From positions 1,108,501 through 1,172,500 of the forward strand of contig NZ_MLQS01000001.1 of the NCBI RefSeq assembly GCF_001866055.1: 64,000 nt of DNA, written 5' to 3'. Each line of letters begins with the position of its first letter. Position 1 is the first letter of the stretch. The stretch is from Anaerobacillus alkalidiazotrophicus (GTDB lineage: Bacteria; Bacillota; Bacilli; Bacillales_H; Anaerobacillaceae). The translations under genes were made by a program, and so were the position numbers. Under the pieces are notes generated by a model. The model saw only the letters and a program-made list of their open reading frames with translations, was not told where the DNA came from and made no database searches. Positions 40,040 to 49,387 of the stretch are shown one piece after another.

Positions 40040-40855
40040 ATGCAAATAATTAAGAAACGCCCAATAGTATATGTAATCTCAGATTCTGTCGGTGAAACCG
40101 CAGAATTAGTAGTAAAAGCAGCAGCTAGCCAATTCAATCATTCAAATATAGATATCAGACGTATTCCTTATGTTGAAGATGAAGAAACGATCGAAGAAGT
40201 AGTTACGTTAGCACAAGAAGTAAATGCCATCATAGCATTTACATTGGTTATCCCTGAGAAAAAACAATATTTACTAGAACTAGCAGAAAAAGCTAGAGTA
40301 ACCACAGTTGATATTATGGGTCCAATGATAAATAAACTACAAGAATTAACTAAAAAAGAACCACGTTATGAACCGGGGTTAGTACATAAATTAGATGAAG
40401 ATTATTTTAGAAAAGTTGAAGCTATTGAATTTGCCGTAAAATACGATGATGGAAGAGATCCAAGAGGCATTATGAGAGCCGATGTGGTTTTAGTTGGTGT
40501 ATCTAGGACATCTAAAACACCATTATCACAATACTTGGCACATAAACGTTTAAAGGTAGCAAATGTTCCCTTAGTTCCGGAAGTAGAGCCACCTTCAGAA
40601 TTATTTTCTATTTCACCGAAAAAGTGTATAGGTTTAACTATTAGTCCAGAAAAATTAAATGATATCCGCTCTGAGCGATTAAAAGCTTTAGGTTTAAAGG
40701 CAGAAGCTAATTATGCGAATATGGAACGAATTAGAACAGAATTAGCATATGCAGAAGGAATTATGAATAAAATCGGTTGTCCTGTTATAAATGTTTCTAA
40801 CAAAGCGGTTGAAGAAACTGCAAATTTAATTTGGAATATGTTTAATGGTAAATAA
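40040..40855 (+). CDS. ppsR: PPDK regulatory protein / DUF299 kinase-pyrophosphorylase
   Basis: Bifunctional ADP-dependent kinase and phosphate-dependent pyrophosphorylase that controls pyruvate,phosphate dikinase or PEP synthetase (YqfL in B. subtilis). The 271-residue protein starts [24 protein letters not shown] and has the P-loop-like [15 protein letters not shown] and [10 protein letters not shown]. The ATG at 40040 is preferred: GGAGGTAAGG lies just upstream and includes the alternative ATG at 40028. It is paired with ccpN, consistent with control of gluconeogenesis. Confidence 0.93.
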   Translation: MQIIKKRPIVYVISDSVGETAELVVKAAASQFNHSNIDIRRIPYVEDEETIEEVVTLAQEVNAIIAFTLVIPEKKQYLLELAEKARVTTVDIMGPMINKLQELTKKEPRYEPGLVHKLDEDYFRKVEAIEFAVKYDDGRDPRGIMRADVVLVGVSRTSKTPLSQYLAHKRLKVANVPLVPEVEPPSELFSISPKKCIGLTISPEKLNDIRSERLKALGLKAEANYANMERIRTELAYAEGIMNKIGCPVINVSNKAVEETANLIWNMFNGK

Positions 40856-40888
40856 AGTACAGAGAGTCTATCCCTCTGTACTTTTTAC
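40856..40888 (+). terminator. Intrinsic terminator after ppsR
   Basis: A 9-bp stem AGTACAGAG / CTCTGTACT with a 9-nt loop and TTTTT tail, immediately after the stop. A family 1 repeat begins just beyond. Confidence 0.92.
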
Positions 40889-40894
40889 TTTGTA

Positions 40895-41047
40895 AGGTAA
40901 GAAAGAATAAAATTCCTTACTTGGAAACTGTCTAGCTCCAGGCGCCTACGAGCTCGGTCACTTCAGGCCTTTTCCGAAGCCAAAGAGCGGCTTCTGTCAA
41001 AGGCCTTCCAGTGCCTATCGCTCGTGACCAAGGCGCTTGCGCTTTTC
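40895..41047 (+). repeat. Family 1 dispersed repeat, copy 4 (short form)
   Basis: Left block CTTGGAAACTGTCTAGC, GGCGCCTACGAGCTCGGTCA, then directly GAAGCCAAAGAGCGGCTTC, AGGCCTTCCAGTGCCTATCG and GTGACCAAGGCGCTTGCGCTTTTC. The central region of about 110 bp present in copies 1-3 is missing, but the outer ends and the GAAGCC/GGCTTC hairpin are intact, so the short form keeps the structure. Confidence 0.85.
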
Positions 41048-41503
41048 TTGTAAAATGAGACCATAAGTATTTTATTTTTATAATACAGAGTGAATGCCAT
41101 TAAGATACAAATAACTTGAGTAGGTGCGGTCTCAGCTCCATATAAATCATGTGGATTGTTTAAATAGGATTATCAAATCCATCTAGTTAAAAAAGCATAT
41201 TAGACCATTAAAAGTAAAAAAATATGGCTAGAATAGGGAAATTAGCTTATAATGAAATTTTGTGATTAAAAAATGCGAATATTTTTGGGTAGGAACAAAT
41301 AAATTAAAAAAGTCAAGATTTATTCTGATGTTTTTGGTAATGATAGTAAAAGGAAGTTAGTCTTTTCCCTCTTTCAGAAGTTTATCATCGTTTAGTATGT
41401 CAACAACTAAAGCTACAATGAAATTGTGAGTGTATTGGTAGGTTAATTTTGCTTACAAAGATTAAAAAGAAGGAATTCCATAGGAGTTGTAGAATAGTCA
41501 ATT
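41048..41503. other. Gene-free stretch upstream of yqxD
   Basis: About 455 bp without a credible frame on either strand. There are weak inverted repeats (TGAGACC near 41057 with GGTCTCA near 41128; GGATT/AATCC near 41153-41181). No recognised riboswitch, tRNA or strong promoter was seen. Confidence 0.4.
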
Positions 41504-41965
41504 ATGCGAAATGGTGAAAAAGTTGTTTATGTAGATGCTGATGCTTGCCCTGTGAAAGATGAGATTGAGGCTCTTTGTGAAAAGTACAAAAGGAAAGTTA
41601 TTTTTGTAGCTTCCTACGCACATATGATAAATCGACAAAAAAACTCGATTACAATTATGGTCGATTCTCGGAGGGAAGAGGCCGATCTCTATATTGTAAA
41701 CCATTGTAGAAAGGGTGATATTGTAGTAACCCAGGATCATGGATTAGCAGCTTTGCTTTTACCTAAAAAAGTCTTGGCTATTTCACCTCGAGGAAAACTC
41801 TTCAATGAAGATAACATAGATGAACTTCTATATGTCAGACATCTTGGGCAAAAGCAAAGGAGAGCAGGGATGAAAACAAAAGGTCCAAATAAATTTACAA
41901 ATGATGATATTTTAAAATTTTGTCAGGAATTCGAAAAAATTTTGTCAACAGAAGAAGGAATTTAG
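41504..41965 (+). CDS. yqxD: UPF0178 protein YqxD (YaiI family)
   Basis: A 153-residue member of the UPF0178/DUF188 family, distantly PIN-like, function unknown. Conserved blocks are VYVDADACPVKDEI, IMVDSRREEADLYIVNHCRKGDIVVTQDHGLAAL and LLPKKVLAISPRGK, with the acidic residues placed as in nuclease-like folds. The AGGAG upstream is 16 nt from the ATG, so the ribosome binding site is weak. It lies before dnaG-sigA, as in B. subtilis. Confidence 0.92.
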   Translation: MRNGEKVVYVDADACPVKDEIEALCEKYKRKVIFVASYAHMINRQKNSITIMVDSRREEADLYIVNHCRKGDIVVTQDHGLAALLLPKKVLAISPRGKLFNEDNIDELLYVRHLGQKQRRAGMKTKGPNKFTNDDILKFCQEFEKILSTEEGI

Positions 41966-42031
41966 CAAAATAACTCGAATTAATATACTCTAACCTTTAT
42001 GCTAAATAGGAAAAGAGAATGGTGAGTAAAA

Positions 42032-43840
42032 ATGGGAAGTAGAATTTCTGAAGAAAAGATCGAAAAAATAAGAAATTCTGTAGACATTGTTGATGTAATA
42101 AGTGAATATGTTCAATTAAAGAAACAAGGTAGAAATCTAATAGGGTTATGTCCATTTCATGGAGAGAATACACCGAGTTTTTCCGTTTCTCCTGAAAAAC
42201 AATTGTACCACTGTTTTGGTTGCGGTGTTGGGGGGAATACCTTTTCTTTTGTTATGGCAATTGAGGGTTATGAATTTTTAGATGCAGTAAAGCATATTGC
42301 GAAAAGATCAAATATCCAATTACCAGAACTAGAAAAGAATGAAAAAACAACACTTTCTAATGAAAATAACACGATGATAGCTGGTAATGAATTAGCTGGA
42401 AAGTTATTTCACCACTTATTAGTTAATAGTGAACAAGGAATTAATGCTTTGCATTATTTGCAACAGAGAGGTTTTACTAATGAAATGATTAATACCTTTT
42501 CAATTGGCTATGCTCCAGACTCTTGGGAAACGCTAGTTAATTTTTTTGAAAAGAGAAATGTCCCATTAGATTTAATGGAGAAAGTTGGACTCCTCTCTAA
42601 ACGAGATTTTGATGGTAAATTATTTGACCGTTTTAGAAATCGTGTAATATTTCCGATATGGAATAAAGAAGGAAAAGTAATTGGTTTTGGTGGAAGAGTT
42701 CTAGGGAATGAGCAACCTAAGTACTTAAACAGTGCAGACTCAATAATATTTAATAAGAGTACGATTGTTTATGGTTTACACATTGCTAGGCCTGAGATGA
42801 GAAAGAAAAATGAAGCTGTGCTCTTTGAAGGTTATGTCGATGTTATAAGTGCATGGCAAGCTGGAGTGAAAAATGGGGTTGCTACTTTAGGAACGGCTCT
42901 AACTAATGAACAAGCAAAACTCATTAGGAGAAATGCTGAGACTGTAATCATTTGTTATGATTCTGATAATGCTGGATTAAAAGCGACCTACAGAGCTATA
43001 AGTATTCTTGAGGCAAACAATTGTTATGTAAAAGTTGCGAGGCTTCCGGAAGGTTACGATCCCGATGATTACATACAAAAAAAAGGTTCCGAAAAGTTTC
43101 GGTCAGAAGTATTAATAGCGAATCAAACAACAATGGCGTTCAAGATGGGCTTTCTTAGAAAAGGCAGAAACCTTCAAAATGAAGGAGAAAGAATGAAGTA
43201 CATAGAGGATGTCCTCTTGGAAATCACAAAACTTTCTAATGCTATTGAGCGAGACCATTATACTAGGCAATTAGCTGAGGAATTTTCTCTATCTCTCGAT
43301 GCTTTGAAACAGGAATTATACCGTATTTACAAAATAGGTAAACAGAAAAATCCGAGTCGAGAAAATACTAACACTTTAAAAATGAAAGGTAGTTTTACAA
43401 AACAAAAAAGACTATTACCAGCATTTCATAATGCAGAGAGAATTCTTCTTGCATTTATGATGAAGGATATTAACGTTGCAAGTAAAGTACAAGAAAAAAT
43501 TGGTGGTAATTTTAATATTGATGAATATCATGCAATTGTAGCGCATTTATATGCATATTATGGAGAAGGAAACGAACCTAATTCAAGTCATTTTATTCAA
43601 AAATTAAACGATGAGAAATTGGCCAGAATTGCCACTGAAATTGCGATGATGACAATAAGTGAAGAATTGTCGGAGCAGGAATTAAGTGATTATATAAAGC
43701 AAATTAATAACTACCCAAAGGTAATTGAAATTGAAAGTAAAGAAAAAGCACGTAAAGAAGCAGAAAACAGAGGGGACTATCCAATGGCTGCCAAAATAGC
43801 CATGGAGATTCTTCAAATGAAAAAGGAATTAAAGCATTAA
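42032..43840 (+). CDS. dnaG: DNA primase
   Basis: Makes RNA primers for replication. The 602-residue protein has an N-terminal CHC2 zinc finger (C40, H43, C61, C64 in CPFHGENTPSF and YHCFGCGVGG), an RNA-polymerase core with FGGRVLGNEQPKYLNS and the TOPRIM domain (LFEGYVDVISAWQAG, ICYDSDNAGLKAT), and a C-terminal helicase-binding region. It is part of the macromolecular-synthesis cluster with sigA, 108 bp upstream of the sigA start. Confidence 0.97.
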   Translation: MGSRISEEKIEKIRNSVDIVDVISEYVQLKKQGRNLIGLCPFHGENTPSFSVSPEKQLYHCFGCGVGGNTFSFVMAIEGYEFLDAVKHIAKRSNIQLPELEKNEKTTLSNENNTMIAGNELAGKLFHHLLVNSEQGINALHYLQQRGFTNEMINTFSIGYAPDSWETLVNFFEKRNVPLDLMEKVGLLSKRDFDGKLFDRFRNRVIFPIWNKEGKVIGFGGRVLGNEQPKYLNSADSIIFNKSTIVYGLHIARPEMRKKNEAVLFEGYVDVISAWQAGVKNGVATLGTALTNEQAKLIRRNAETVIICYDSDNAGLKATYRAISILEANNCYVKVARLPEGYDPDDYIQKKGSEKFRSEVLIANQTTMAFKMGFLRKGRNLQNEGERMKYIEDVLLEITKLSNAIERDHYTRQLAEEFSLSLDALKQELYRIYKIGKQKNPSRENTNTLKMKGSFTKQKRLLPAFHNAERILLAFMMKDINVASKVQEKIGGNFNIDEYHAIVAHLYAYYGEGNEPNSSHFIQKLNDEKLARIATEIAMMTISEELSEQELSDYIKQINNYPKVIEIESKEKARKEAENRGDYPMAAKIAMEILQMKKELKH

Positions 43841-43948
43841 TGCTTTTATTATATATATATAAATTACATCTGCTCTAATACTAACAACAGTTCAAGTTGT
43901 TTGGTTAATTATAGATTTGTAGTTGAATTTTTGGAAGGAGGGGGTCGT

Positions 43949-45064
43949 ATGGCAGAAAAACCAGTTCGCCCAGTGGCAGAAGGAGAAATGTCAATCGATC
44001 AAGTAAAGGACCAATTAGTAGAACTCGGCAAAAAACGAGGTGTTCTAGCGTATGCCGAAATAACAGAAAAGCTAGCTGTATTTGATCAAGATTCGGATCA
44101 AATGGACGAGTTCTTTGAATATTTAGGTGATCAAGGTATCGAGGTATTAAATGAATCAGATGATATACCAAATATTGCTGAAGTTGCAAAAGAAGAAGAG
44201 TTTGATTTAAATGATTTAAGCGTTCCACCAGGGATTAAGATTAATGATCCTGTTCGTATGTATTTGAAAGAAATCGGCCGTGTACCACTACTCTCTGCTG
44301 AGGAAGAGATTCAATTAGCTAAGAAAATTGAAACTGGGGATGAAGAGGCAAAGAGAAGATTAGCTGAGGCAAACTTAAGACTCGTTGTAAGTATTGCAAA
44401 ACGTTATGTAGGTAGAGGAATGTTGTTTCTTGATTTAATTCAAGAAGGAAATATGGGCTTAATTAAGGCTGTTGAAAAGTTTGACTATGAAAAAGGATAT
44501 AAATTTAGTACGTATGCTACATGGTGGATCCGTCAGGCAATTACGCGTGCAATTGCTGACCAGGCAAGAACAATAAGAATTCCAGTTCATATGGTTGAGA
44601 CAATTAATAAATTAATCCGTGTACAACGTCAGTTACTTCAGGATTTAGGGCGAGAACCAACACCAGAGGAAGTTTCTGCTGAAATGGATCTAACACCTGA
44701 AAAGGTCAGAGAGATATTAAAAATTGCACAAGAACCAGTTTCTCTAGAGACTCCTATAGGTGAAGAGGATGACTCTCATTTAGGTGACTTTATTGAAGAC
44801 CAAGAAGCATTAGCTCCATCTGATGCTGCAGCTTATGAATTATTAAAAGAGCAGTTAGAAGATGTTTTAGATACATTAACTGATAGAGAAGAAAATGTAC
44901 TCCGTCTTCGCTTTGGACTAGATGATGGGCGTACTCGAACTCTAGAAGAAGTAGGAAAAGTGTTCGGTGTAACCCGTGAGAGAATACGTCAAATAGAAGC
45001 TAAAGCCCTACGTAAACTCCGTCATCCGAGTAGAAGCAAACGCCTTAAAGATTTCTTAGAATAA
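43949..45064 (+). CDS. sigA: RNA polymerase primary sigma factor SigA
   Basis: Housekeeping sigma-70 factor (371 residues). Region 1.1-like N-terminus, region 1.2 ([29 protein letters not shown]), region 2 ([57 protein letters not shown]), region 3, and region 4 with the [33 protein letters not shown]. The frame is open to 43901, but the ATG at 43949 after GGAAGGAGGGGG matches the family start MAEK. A terminator follows; cccA, next in B. subtilis, is not present. Confidence 0.98.
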   Translation: MAEKPVRPVAEGEMSIDQVKDQLVELGKKRGVLAYAEITEKLAVFDQDSDQMDEFFEYLGDQGIEVLNESDDIPNIAEVAKEEEFDLNDLSVPPGIKINDPVRMYLKEIGRVPLLSAEEEIQLAKKIETGDEEAKRRLAEANLRLVVSIAKRYVGRGMLFLDLIQEGNMGLIKAVEKFDYEKGYKFSTYATWWIRQAITRAIADQARTIRIPVHMVETINKLIRVQRQLLQDLGREPTPEEVSAEMDLTPEKVREILKIAQEPVSLETPIGEEDDSHLGDFIEDQEALAPSDAAAYELLKEQLEDVLDTLTDREENVLRLRFGLDDGRTRTLEEVGKVFGVTRERIRQIEAKALRKLRHPSRSKRLKDFLE

Positions 45065-45074
45065 TGACTATGAG

Positions 45075-45108
45075 AGGTTTACTTCTTTTCTGAAGTAAAC
45101 CTTTTTAT
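45075..45108 (+). terminator. Intrinsic terminator after sigA
   Basis: An 11-bp stem AGGTTTACTTC / GAAGTAAACCT with a 6-nt loop is followed by TTTTTAT, 10 bp after the stop. Confidence 0.93.
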
Positions 45109-45141
45109 ATCAACGAAAGAAAGTTTAATTTATTTAGTTTA

Positions 45142-45259
45142 ATGAATTTCATATCCATCATTCTTGCCACTAAGATGCTATATCCAGTTGCGTTGAAACC
45201 GTTCGTAACTAGATATAGATTTATGTAGCTCGTTTTTAGTAATTATGAAATTCACTCAG
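45142..45259 (+). repeat. Family 3 palindromic element, copy D
   Basis: Near-perfect ends ATGAATTTCATA (45142-45153) and TTATGAAATTCACTC (45243-45257) surround an imperfect inner stem CTATATC-CAGTT / AACT-A-GATATAG. It is the best template for the family and shares CCGTTCGTAACTA with copy B. It lies in the sigA-trmK gap (402 bp) where cccA is expected. Confidence 0.8.
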
Positions 45260-45262
45260 TTA

Positions 45263-45318
45263 TATAAAATTTAAAAGTTAGAAAGTTGTCTAGCTCCAAC
45301 GCCCGTGCTTCTTTAATG
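45263..45318 (+). repeat. Family 1 left-end fragment after family 3 copy D
   Basis: AAAATTTAAAAGTTAGAAAGTTGTCTAGC-type sequence followed by TCCAACGCC matches the left end of family 1 (CTGTCTAGCTCCAGCGCC). It breaks off into GTGCTTCTTTAATG. No right end is present. The remaining sequence to trmK shows no gene. Confidence 0.6.
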
Positions 45319-45466
45319 TGAATTACATTTCTTGTCATTTATTTTACTGACTTTTTTAATGTTTTGCAAACGTCCTTAAGATTTTTGTCAGGATTCACAT
45401 TAGATTGCATCTAAGTACAGAAACAATTAAGATATTTATGAAACTACATAAAATAGGTGATTGTAA

Positions 45467-46174
45467 ATGAATGAGAGTATTTTATCAAAACGTTTAGAAA
45501 TGGTAGCAAATAAAATTCCTCAAGGAAGTAGGCTAGCTGATATAGGTTCAGACCATGCTTATTTACCTTGTTTTGCATTTAGAAAAGGGATCATTACTTC
45601 TGCAATTGCAGGAGAAGTAAATGAAGGTCCATTCCAATCAGCGGTTGAACAAGTACGTAAACTAAATTATCAGGGTGATATTTCTGTTCGAAAAGGTAAT
45701 GGATTAGAAGTTATAAAAACAGGGGAAGTAGACGTTATTACTATTGCTGGTATGGGGGGACCGTTAATATCTAATATTTTAGAAGCAGGTAAAGAAAAGC
45801 TTTCGGAAGTAAGTCGACTAATCTTGCAGCCGAATGTAGCTGCCAATAAAGTTAGGGATTGGTTAGTAAAAAATAACTGGTTGCTAATTGGTGAGGAAAT
45901 TATTGAGGAAGATGGGGTCATTTATGAAATCCTAGTAGCAGATAGACAGGGAACAAGCCCTTATAGTGAGGAAAATTACCAATTAGAAATTTTATTGGGT
46001 CCTTTTTTGATGAAAAATAGAAATGAATCGTTTGTTAAAAAATGGAAAACCGAAGTGGTTGAATGGAAAAAAATCGTTAAGCAATTTGATAAAGCGAAAC
46101 CTACCTTAGAAGTTCTAAAGAAAAAACAAGAACTATTGGAGAAAATCAATGAAGTAGAGGAGGTATTGAGTTGA
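45467..46174 (+). CDS. trmK: tRNA (adenine(22)-N1)-methyltransferase TrmK
   Basis: SAM-dependent methyltransferase that makes m1A22 in tRNA (YqfN). The 235-residue protein has the SAM loop LADIGSDHAYLP (about 24-34), IAGEVNEGPFQSA, ITIAGMGGPLISNIL and LILQPNVAANKVRDWL, then a C-terminal coiled coil (about 185-233). The ATG follows AGGTGAT. The stop overlaps the yqfO TTG start (TTGA), giving coupled translation. Confidence 0.95.
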   Translation: MNESILSKRLEMVANKIPQGSRLADIGSDHAYLPCFAFRKGIITSAIAGEVNEGPFQSAVEQVRKLNYQGDISVRKGNGLEVIKTGEVDVITIAGMGGPLISNILEAGKEKLSEVSRLILQPNVAANKVRDWLVKNNWLLIGEEIIEEDGVIYEILVADRQGTSPYSEENYQLEILLGPFLMKNRNESFVKKWKTEVVEWKKIVKQFDKAKPTLEVLKKKQELLEKINEVEEVLS

Positions 46175-47292
46175 CAAAGTTAGTAAATGGTCAAGCTATA
46201 ATACAAGCTTTTGAAAGATGGTCCCCGAAATCTTTGGCAGTGGATGGGGATAAAATAGGATTGCAAATAGGGACTCTAAACAAACCAATAAAAAAAGTAA
46301 TGGTTGTATTAGACCTATTAGAGTCAGTTGTTGATGAAGCGATTAAAGAAGAAGTTGATTTAATCATAGCTCACCATCCGATAATTTTTCGTCCATTAAA
46401 AGCGATACAGACAGATCGACCATATGGAAGAGTTGTAGAAAAATTAATTAAACACGATATTACTGTATATACTGCACATACAAATTTAGATGTTACGAAT
46501 GGTGGAGTCAATGATTTATTGGCAGAAAAGCTAAGGTTAGAAAATATTGATTTGTTAGCTCCGACAACGGAACTCAAATTAAAGAAGCTAGTAGTTTTTG
46601 TTCCAAAGGACCATGCGAATCAAGTGAGAGAAGCCTTAGCTACTGCAGGTGCTGGGTATATTGGAGACTATAGTCATTGTACATTTAATTCTGAGGGCAT
46701 CGGTACATTTAAACCTGAATCTGGTACAAATCCATTTATCGGAGCACAAGGGAAATTAGAAAAAGTAGAAGAAATTAAAATTGAAACGATATTTCCAATA
46801 AACATTCAAAATAAGGTTATCTCAAGTTTAATTAAAGCTCATCCATACGAGGAAGTAGCCTATGATATTTATCCATTAGATAATAAAGGTGAGCTATTGG
46901 GATTAGGAAGAGTAGGATATTTGCCAGAAGAAATGTCGTTAAAAGAATTTGCTATTTTTGTAAAAAAGGCTTTTGATGTAGATGGATTGCGTGTAGTTGG
47001 TAATTTAGATGAGAAAGTAAGAAAGGTAGCGGTTCTAGGTGGTGATGGGAATAAATATGTATCTCAAGCCCAGTTTAAAGGTGCTGATGTTTTTGTAACT
47101 GGTGACGTTTATTATCATGTAGCTCATGATGCAATGATGGACGGACTAAATTTAGTTGATCCTGGTCACAATATAGAAAAAATTATGAAGGAAGCGGTAA
47201 AAAATTATTTAGCTCAATTTATTTTAGAAAATAAATATGACACAAAAGTAATTTCTTCAAATCTTAATACCGATCCTTTTACCTTTTTGTAA
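46171..47292 (+). CDS. yqfO: NIF3-like dinuclear metal protein YqfO
   Basis: NIF3/YbgI-family protein with a dinuclear metal site; often annotated as a GTP cyclohydrolase I type 2 homologue, with unproven activity. The 373-residue length shows the middle PII-like insertion (about 125-225) found in the Bacillus subgroup. Metal ligands are visible in IIAHHPIIFRPL (H68, H69), AHTNLDVTNGGVN and VTGDVYYHVAHDA near the C-terminus. It starts at TTG 46171, 7 nt after GAGGAGG, overlapping the trmK stop. Confidence 0.94.
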   Translation: MTKLVNGQAIIQAFERWSPKSLAVDGDKIGLQIGTLNKPIKKVMVVLDLLESVVDEAIKEEVDLIIAHHPIIFRPLKAIQTDRPYGRVVEKLIKHDITVYTAHTNLDVTNGGVNDLLAEKLRLENIDLLAPTTELKLKKLVVFVPKDHANQVREALATAGAGYIGDYSHCTFNSEGIGTFKPESGTNPFIGAQGKLEKVEEIKIETIFPINIQNKVISSLIKAHPYEEVAYDIYPLDNKGELLGLGRVGYLPEEMSLKEFAIFVKKAFDVDGLRVVGNLDEKVRKVAVLGGDGNKYVSQAQFKGADVFVTGDVYYHVAHDAMMDGLNLVDPGHNIEKIMKEAVKNYLAQFILENKYDTKVISSNLNTDPFTFL

Positions 47293-47295
47293 GAG

Positions 47296-47324
47296 AAAAA
47301 CGGGCAATTTTGCCCGTTTTACTT
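47296..47324. terminator. Bidirectional terminator between yqfO and ispH
   Basis: Symmetric hairpin AAAAACGGGCA / TGCCCGTTTT between convergent genes; the ispH stop codon lies at its right edge. It has T runs on both strands. Confidence 0.9.
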
Positions 47325-48260
47325 GCTTTTTACTTTTGGTAGGATTTTATTTATTGGTATTTTTTTCTCGATTTTCCATGTCGATGGATCATTTTTGTTA
47401 AACTTCTCTAAAAAGCTAATAACTTCTTTTGTTATTGGCGTTGGTGTAGAGGCCCCACTAGTTACAGCAACTTTTTTTATTCCTTTGAGCCAATCAATGT
47501 TTAATTCTAGAATGTCAGAAATTCGATATGCTTTTGTTCCGGAGATCTCCTCGGAAACTTGGGCTAATCGATTGGAGTTGTTGCTTTTTGGATCGCCAAC
47601 AACAATAAGTAGATCTGCTTCTTTTGCTTGCTCAGCTACTGCTTCTTGTCTTACTTGAGTAGCTAGGCAAATTTCATTATGGATTTCTGACTTTGGGTAT
47701 TTTTCTAAAGCGGCTTTCATAATATGGGACACATCCCATTGGCTCATGGTTGTTTGATTTGTAATAATAATCTTATCATTCGTTATATTTAAATTATTCA
47801 CATCATTAATATTTTCAACAAGATGTACATGGTTTGGAGCTACTCCAATTGCACCTTCTGGTTCAGGATGACCCTTTTTACCAATATAAACAACATCGTA
47901 CCCTTCACTTGTTTTTTCTTTAATTAAATCATGGGTTTTTGTGACGTCAGGACATGTTGCATCGACAGTAGTTAGACCTTTCTCTTTTGCTAATTTACGT
48001 ACTTCAGGGGAAATCCCATGAGCAGTAAAAATAACAGTACCTTTGTTAACTTTATTAAGTATTTCAAGACGGTTAGGCCCATCTAATGTTATTACGCCAT
48101 CTTCTGAAAAAGCATCAGTTACATGTTTATTATGAACAATCATACCTAATATATAAATTGGCTTAGGTAGGTCTAAGTTTTTTGCTGCTTGTCTAGCTAA
48201 TACCATTGCATCAACAACACCGTAACAATAGCCACGAGGTGATATTTTGATTACTTCCAT
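47319..48260 (-). CDS. ispH: 4-hydroxy-3-methylbut-2-enyl diphosphate reductase
   Basis: Iron-sulfur enzyme for the last step of the MEP isoprenoid pathway, giving IPP and DMAPP from HMBPP. The 313-residue protein has the three cluster cysteines in [12 protein letters not shown] (C12), [12 protein letters not shown] and [11 protein letters not shown], and the TTMSQWDV and [11 protein letters not shown] blocks. The ATG at 48260 follows GGAGG. ispG, the preceding pathway enzyme, is also in this window at 62253. Convergent with yqfO. Confidence 0.97.
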   Translation of the reverse strand: MEVIKISPRGYCYGVVDAMVLARQAAKNLDLPKPIYILGMIVHNKHVTDAFSEDGVITLDGPNRLEILNKVNKGTVIFTAHGISPEVRKLAKEKGLTTVDATCPDVTKTHDLIKEKTSEGYDVVYIGKKGHPEPEGAIGVAPNHVHLVENINDVNNLNITNDKIIITNQTTMSQWDVSHIMKAALEKYPKSEIHNEICLATQVRQEAVAEQAKEADLLIVVGDPKSNNSNRLAQVSEEISGTKAYRISDILELNIDWLKGIKKVAVTSGASTPTPITKEVISFLEKFNKNDPSTWKIEKKIPINKILPKVKSK

Positions 48261-48380
48261 TTAATGTGCCTCCTCCAATGTTCACTTTTACTATTATAAT
48301 TTAATTATTTAATTATAAGCAATAAATTTGCTAAAACAGTTTTTAGCTAAATGGATTTATGAATAAATCTTTTGTTACAA

Positions 48381-48469
48381 CAAGAAAAGCGCAAGCGCCT
48401 TGGTCACGAGTGATAGGCGCTGCAGCTAGACAGTTTCCAAGTTAGGAATTTATAAATTCTGATTATGTG
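48381..48469 (-). repeat. Family 1 dispersed repeat, copy 5 (minimal, minus strand)
   Basis: Read on the minus strand it is the left block CACATAATCAGAATTTATAA...CTTGGAAACTGTCTAGC, joined almost directly to GCGCCTATCACTCG and the right end GTGACCAAGGCGCTTGCGCTTTTC. Only about 89 bp remain. Like copy 2, its left end directly abuts the T run of a terminator, here that of the minus-strand CarD-family gene. Confidence 0.82.
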
Positions 48470-48495
48470 AAAAAAACACCCTTATAAAAAGGATG
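48462..48495 (-). terminator. Terminator of the CarD-family gene
   Basis: On the minus strand a 9-bp stem AACATCCTT / AAGGGTGTT (G-T pairs allowed) is followed by TTTTTTC. It lies about 55 bp beyond the CarD-family stop. Confidence 0.75.
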
Positions 48496-48546
48496 TTCTT
48501 TACTTGAAAAGTAAGGAAATTCTAAAGTTAGACGTTTGTGCTATTG

Positions 48547-49044
48547 TCATGCTCCTTGAGAAATTTGAATATTTTTATCAATAAATTCGTAAGCTTCTTC
48601 CTCGGTCATATTGTTTGCAAGTATTAATTCACTTACAATAAATTGCTTAGCTTTATCCAAATTCTTACGGTCTTGAATATGGAGACCATTAGTGCGTTCG
48701 AATTCTTTTAGGCTTAAATTAGCAATTACATGTGCAGCATCAATAATATTTCCTGACTTTAATAAATTTTCGTTTTCCCTAGAATATTGTTTAGGGTTTT
48801 CATTTTTTGTTTGAACGCCGTTTTGAAGTGCATAAATAAGTTCATCTAGTTGATTTTCTTCAATAACCTTTCTTAAACCAGAGCTGTTTATCCTATCTTC
48901 TGGAAGCATTAAAGTAACATCATTTAAGGGGAAATATAAAACATAATAAGAAATTTTTTCCCCTAAAACCTCCTTTACTTCGATATCTCGAATTGTACCA
49001 GCACCATGATATGGATATACGACGTGATCACCTACATTGAACAT
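48547..49044 (-). CDS. CarD/CdnL-TRCF domain transcription factor
   Basis: CarD-family regulator that binds the RNA polymerase beta subunit through a Tudor-like domain and stabilises open complexes. The 165-residue protein begins MFNVGDHVVYPYHGAGTI, the family signature, followed by YYVLYFPLNDVTLMLPEDRI and a helical DNA-binding C-terminal half (LKEFERTNGLHIQDRKNLDKAKQFIVSELILANN). The second ATG (49044) is preferred; it lies 7 nt after GGAGG. It resembles YdeB of B. subtilis. Monocistronic, with its own terminator and a family 1 copy downstream. Confidence 0.9.
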   Translation of the reverse strand: MFNVGDHVVYPYHGAGTIRDIEVKEVLGEKISYYVLYFPLNDVTLMLPEDRINSSGLRKVIEENQLDELIYALQNGVQTKNENPKQYSRENENLLKSGNIIDAAHVIANLSLKEFERTNGLHIQDRKNLDKAKQFIVSELILANNMTEEEAYEFIDKNIQISQGA

Positions 49045-49309
49045 AAACATACCTCCAAACGTTTTCTAATACGGTAGAAACAACTATTCTCCAATCAAAC
49101 AAACTGTAAATTTGGAAATTTCACATAAGAGTTTGAGAATAGAACAGTACAAATAAAGCGGAGCATAGTATGTAAAAAACAGTGGCTTTTTACAATGAAG
49201 ATTTTTGAGGATAAAAACAGTATACCATATTTGTTTGAAAAAGAAAAATTTTACAACAATTCCCTGTTTTATGCCTACTCCTATAGTATGTTCAAACAAT
49301 ATAAAAATA

Positions 49310-49373
49310 TGTATAAAAAAAGAGAATGGCTCAAAAGGATTACTATAGATACCTTAAATTTGAGTCATTCTCA
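49310..49373. terminator. Terminator-like hairpin downstream of yqfQ
   Basis: A 14-bp imperfect stem GAGAATGGCTCAAA / TTTGAGTCATTCTC with a 23-nt loop. On the minus strand it is followed by CTTTTTTTATA, so it ends the yqfQ transcript. The 343-bp gap between yqfQ and the CarD-family gene holds nothing else convincing. Confidence 0.7.
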
Positions 49374-49387
49374 ATTAGTTATGATAG

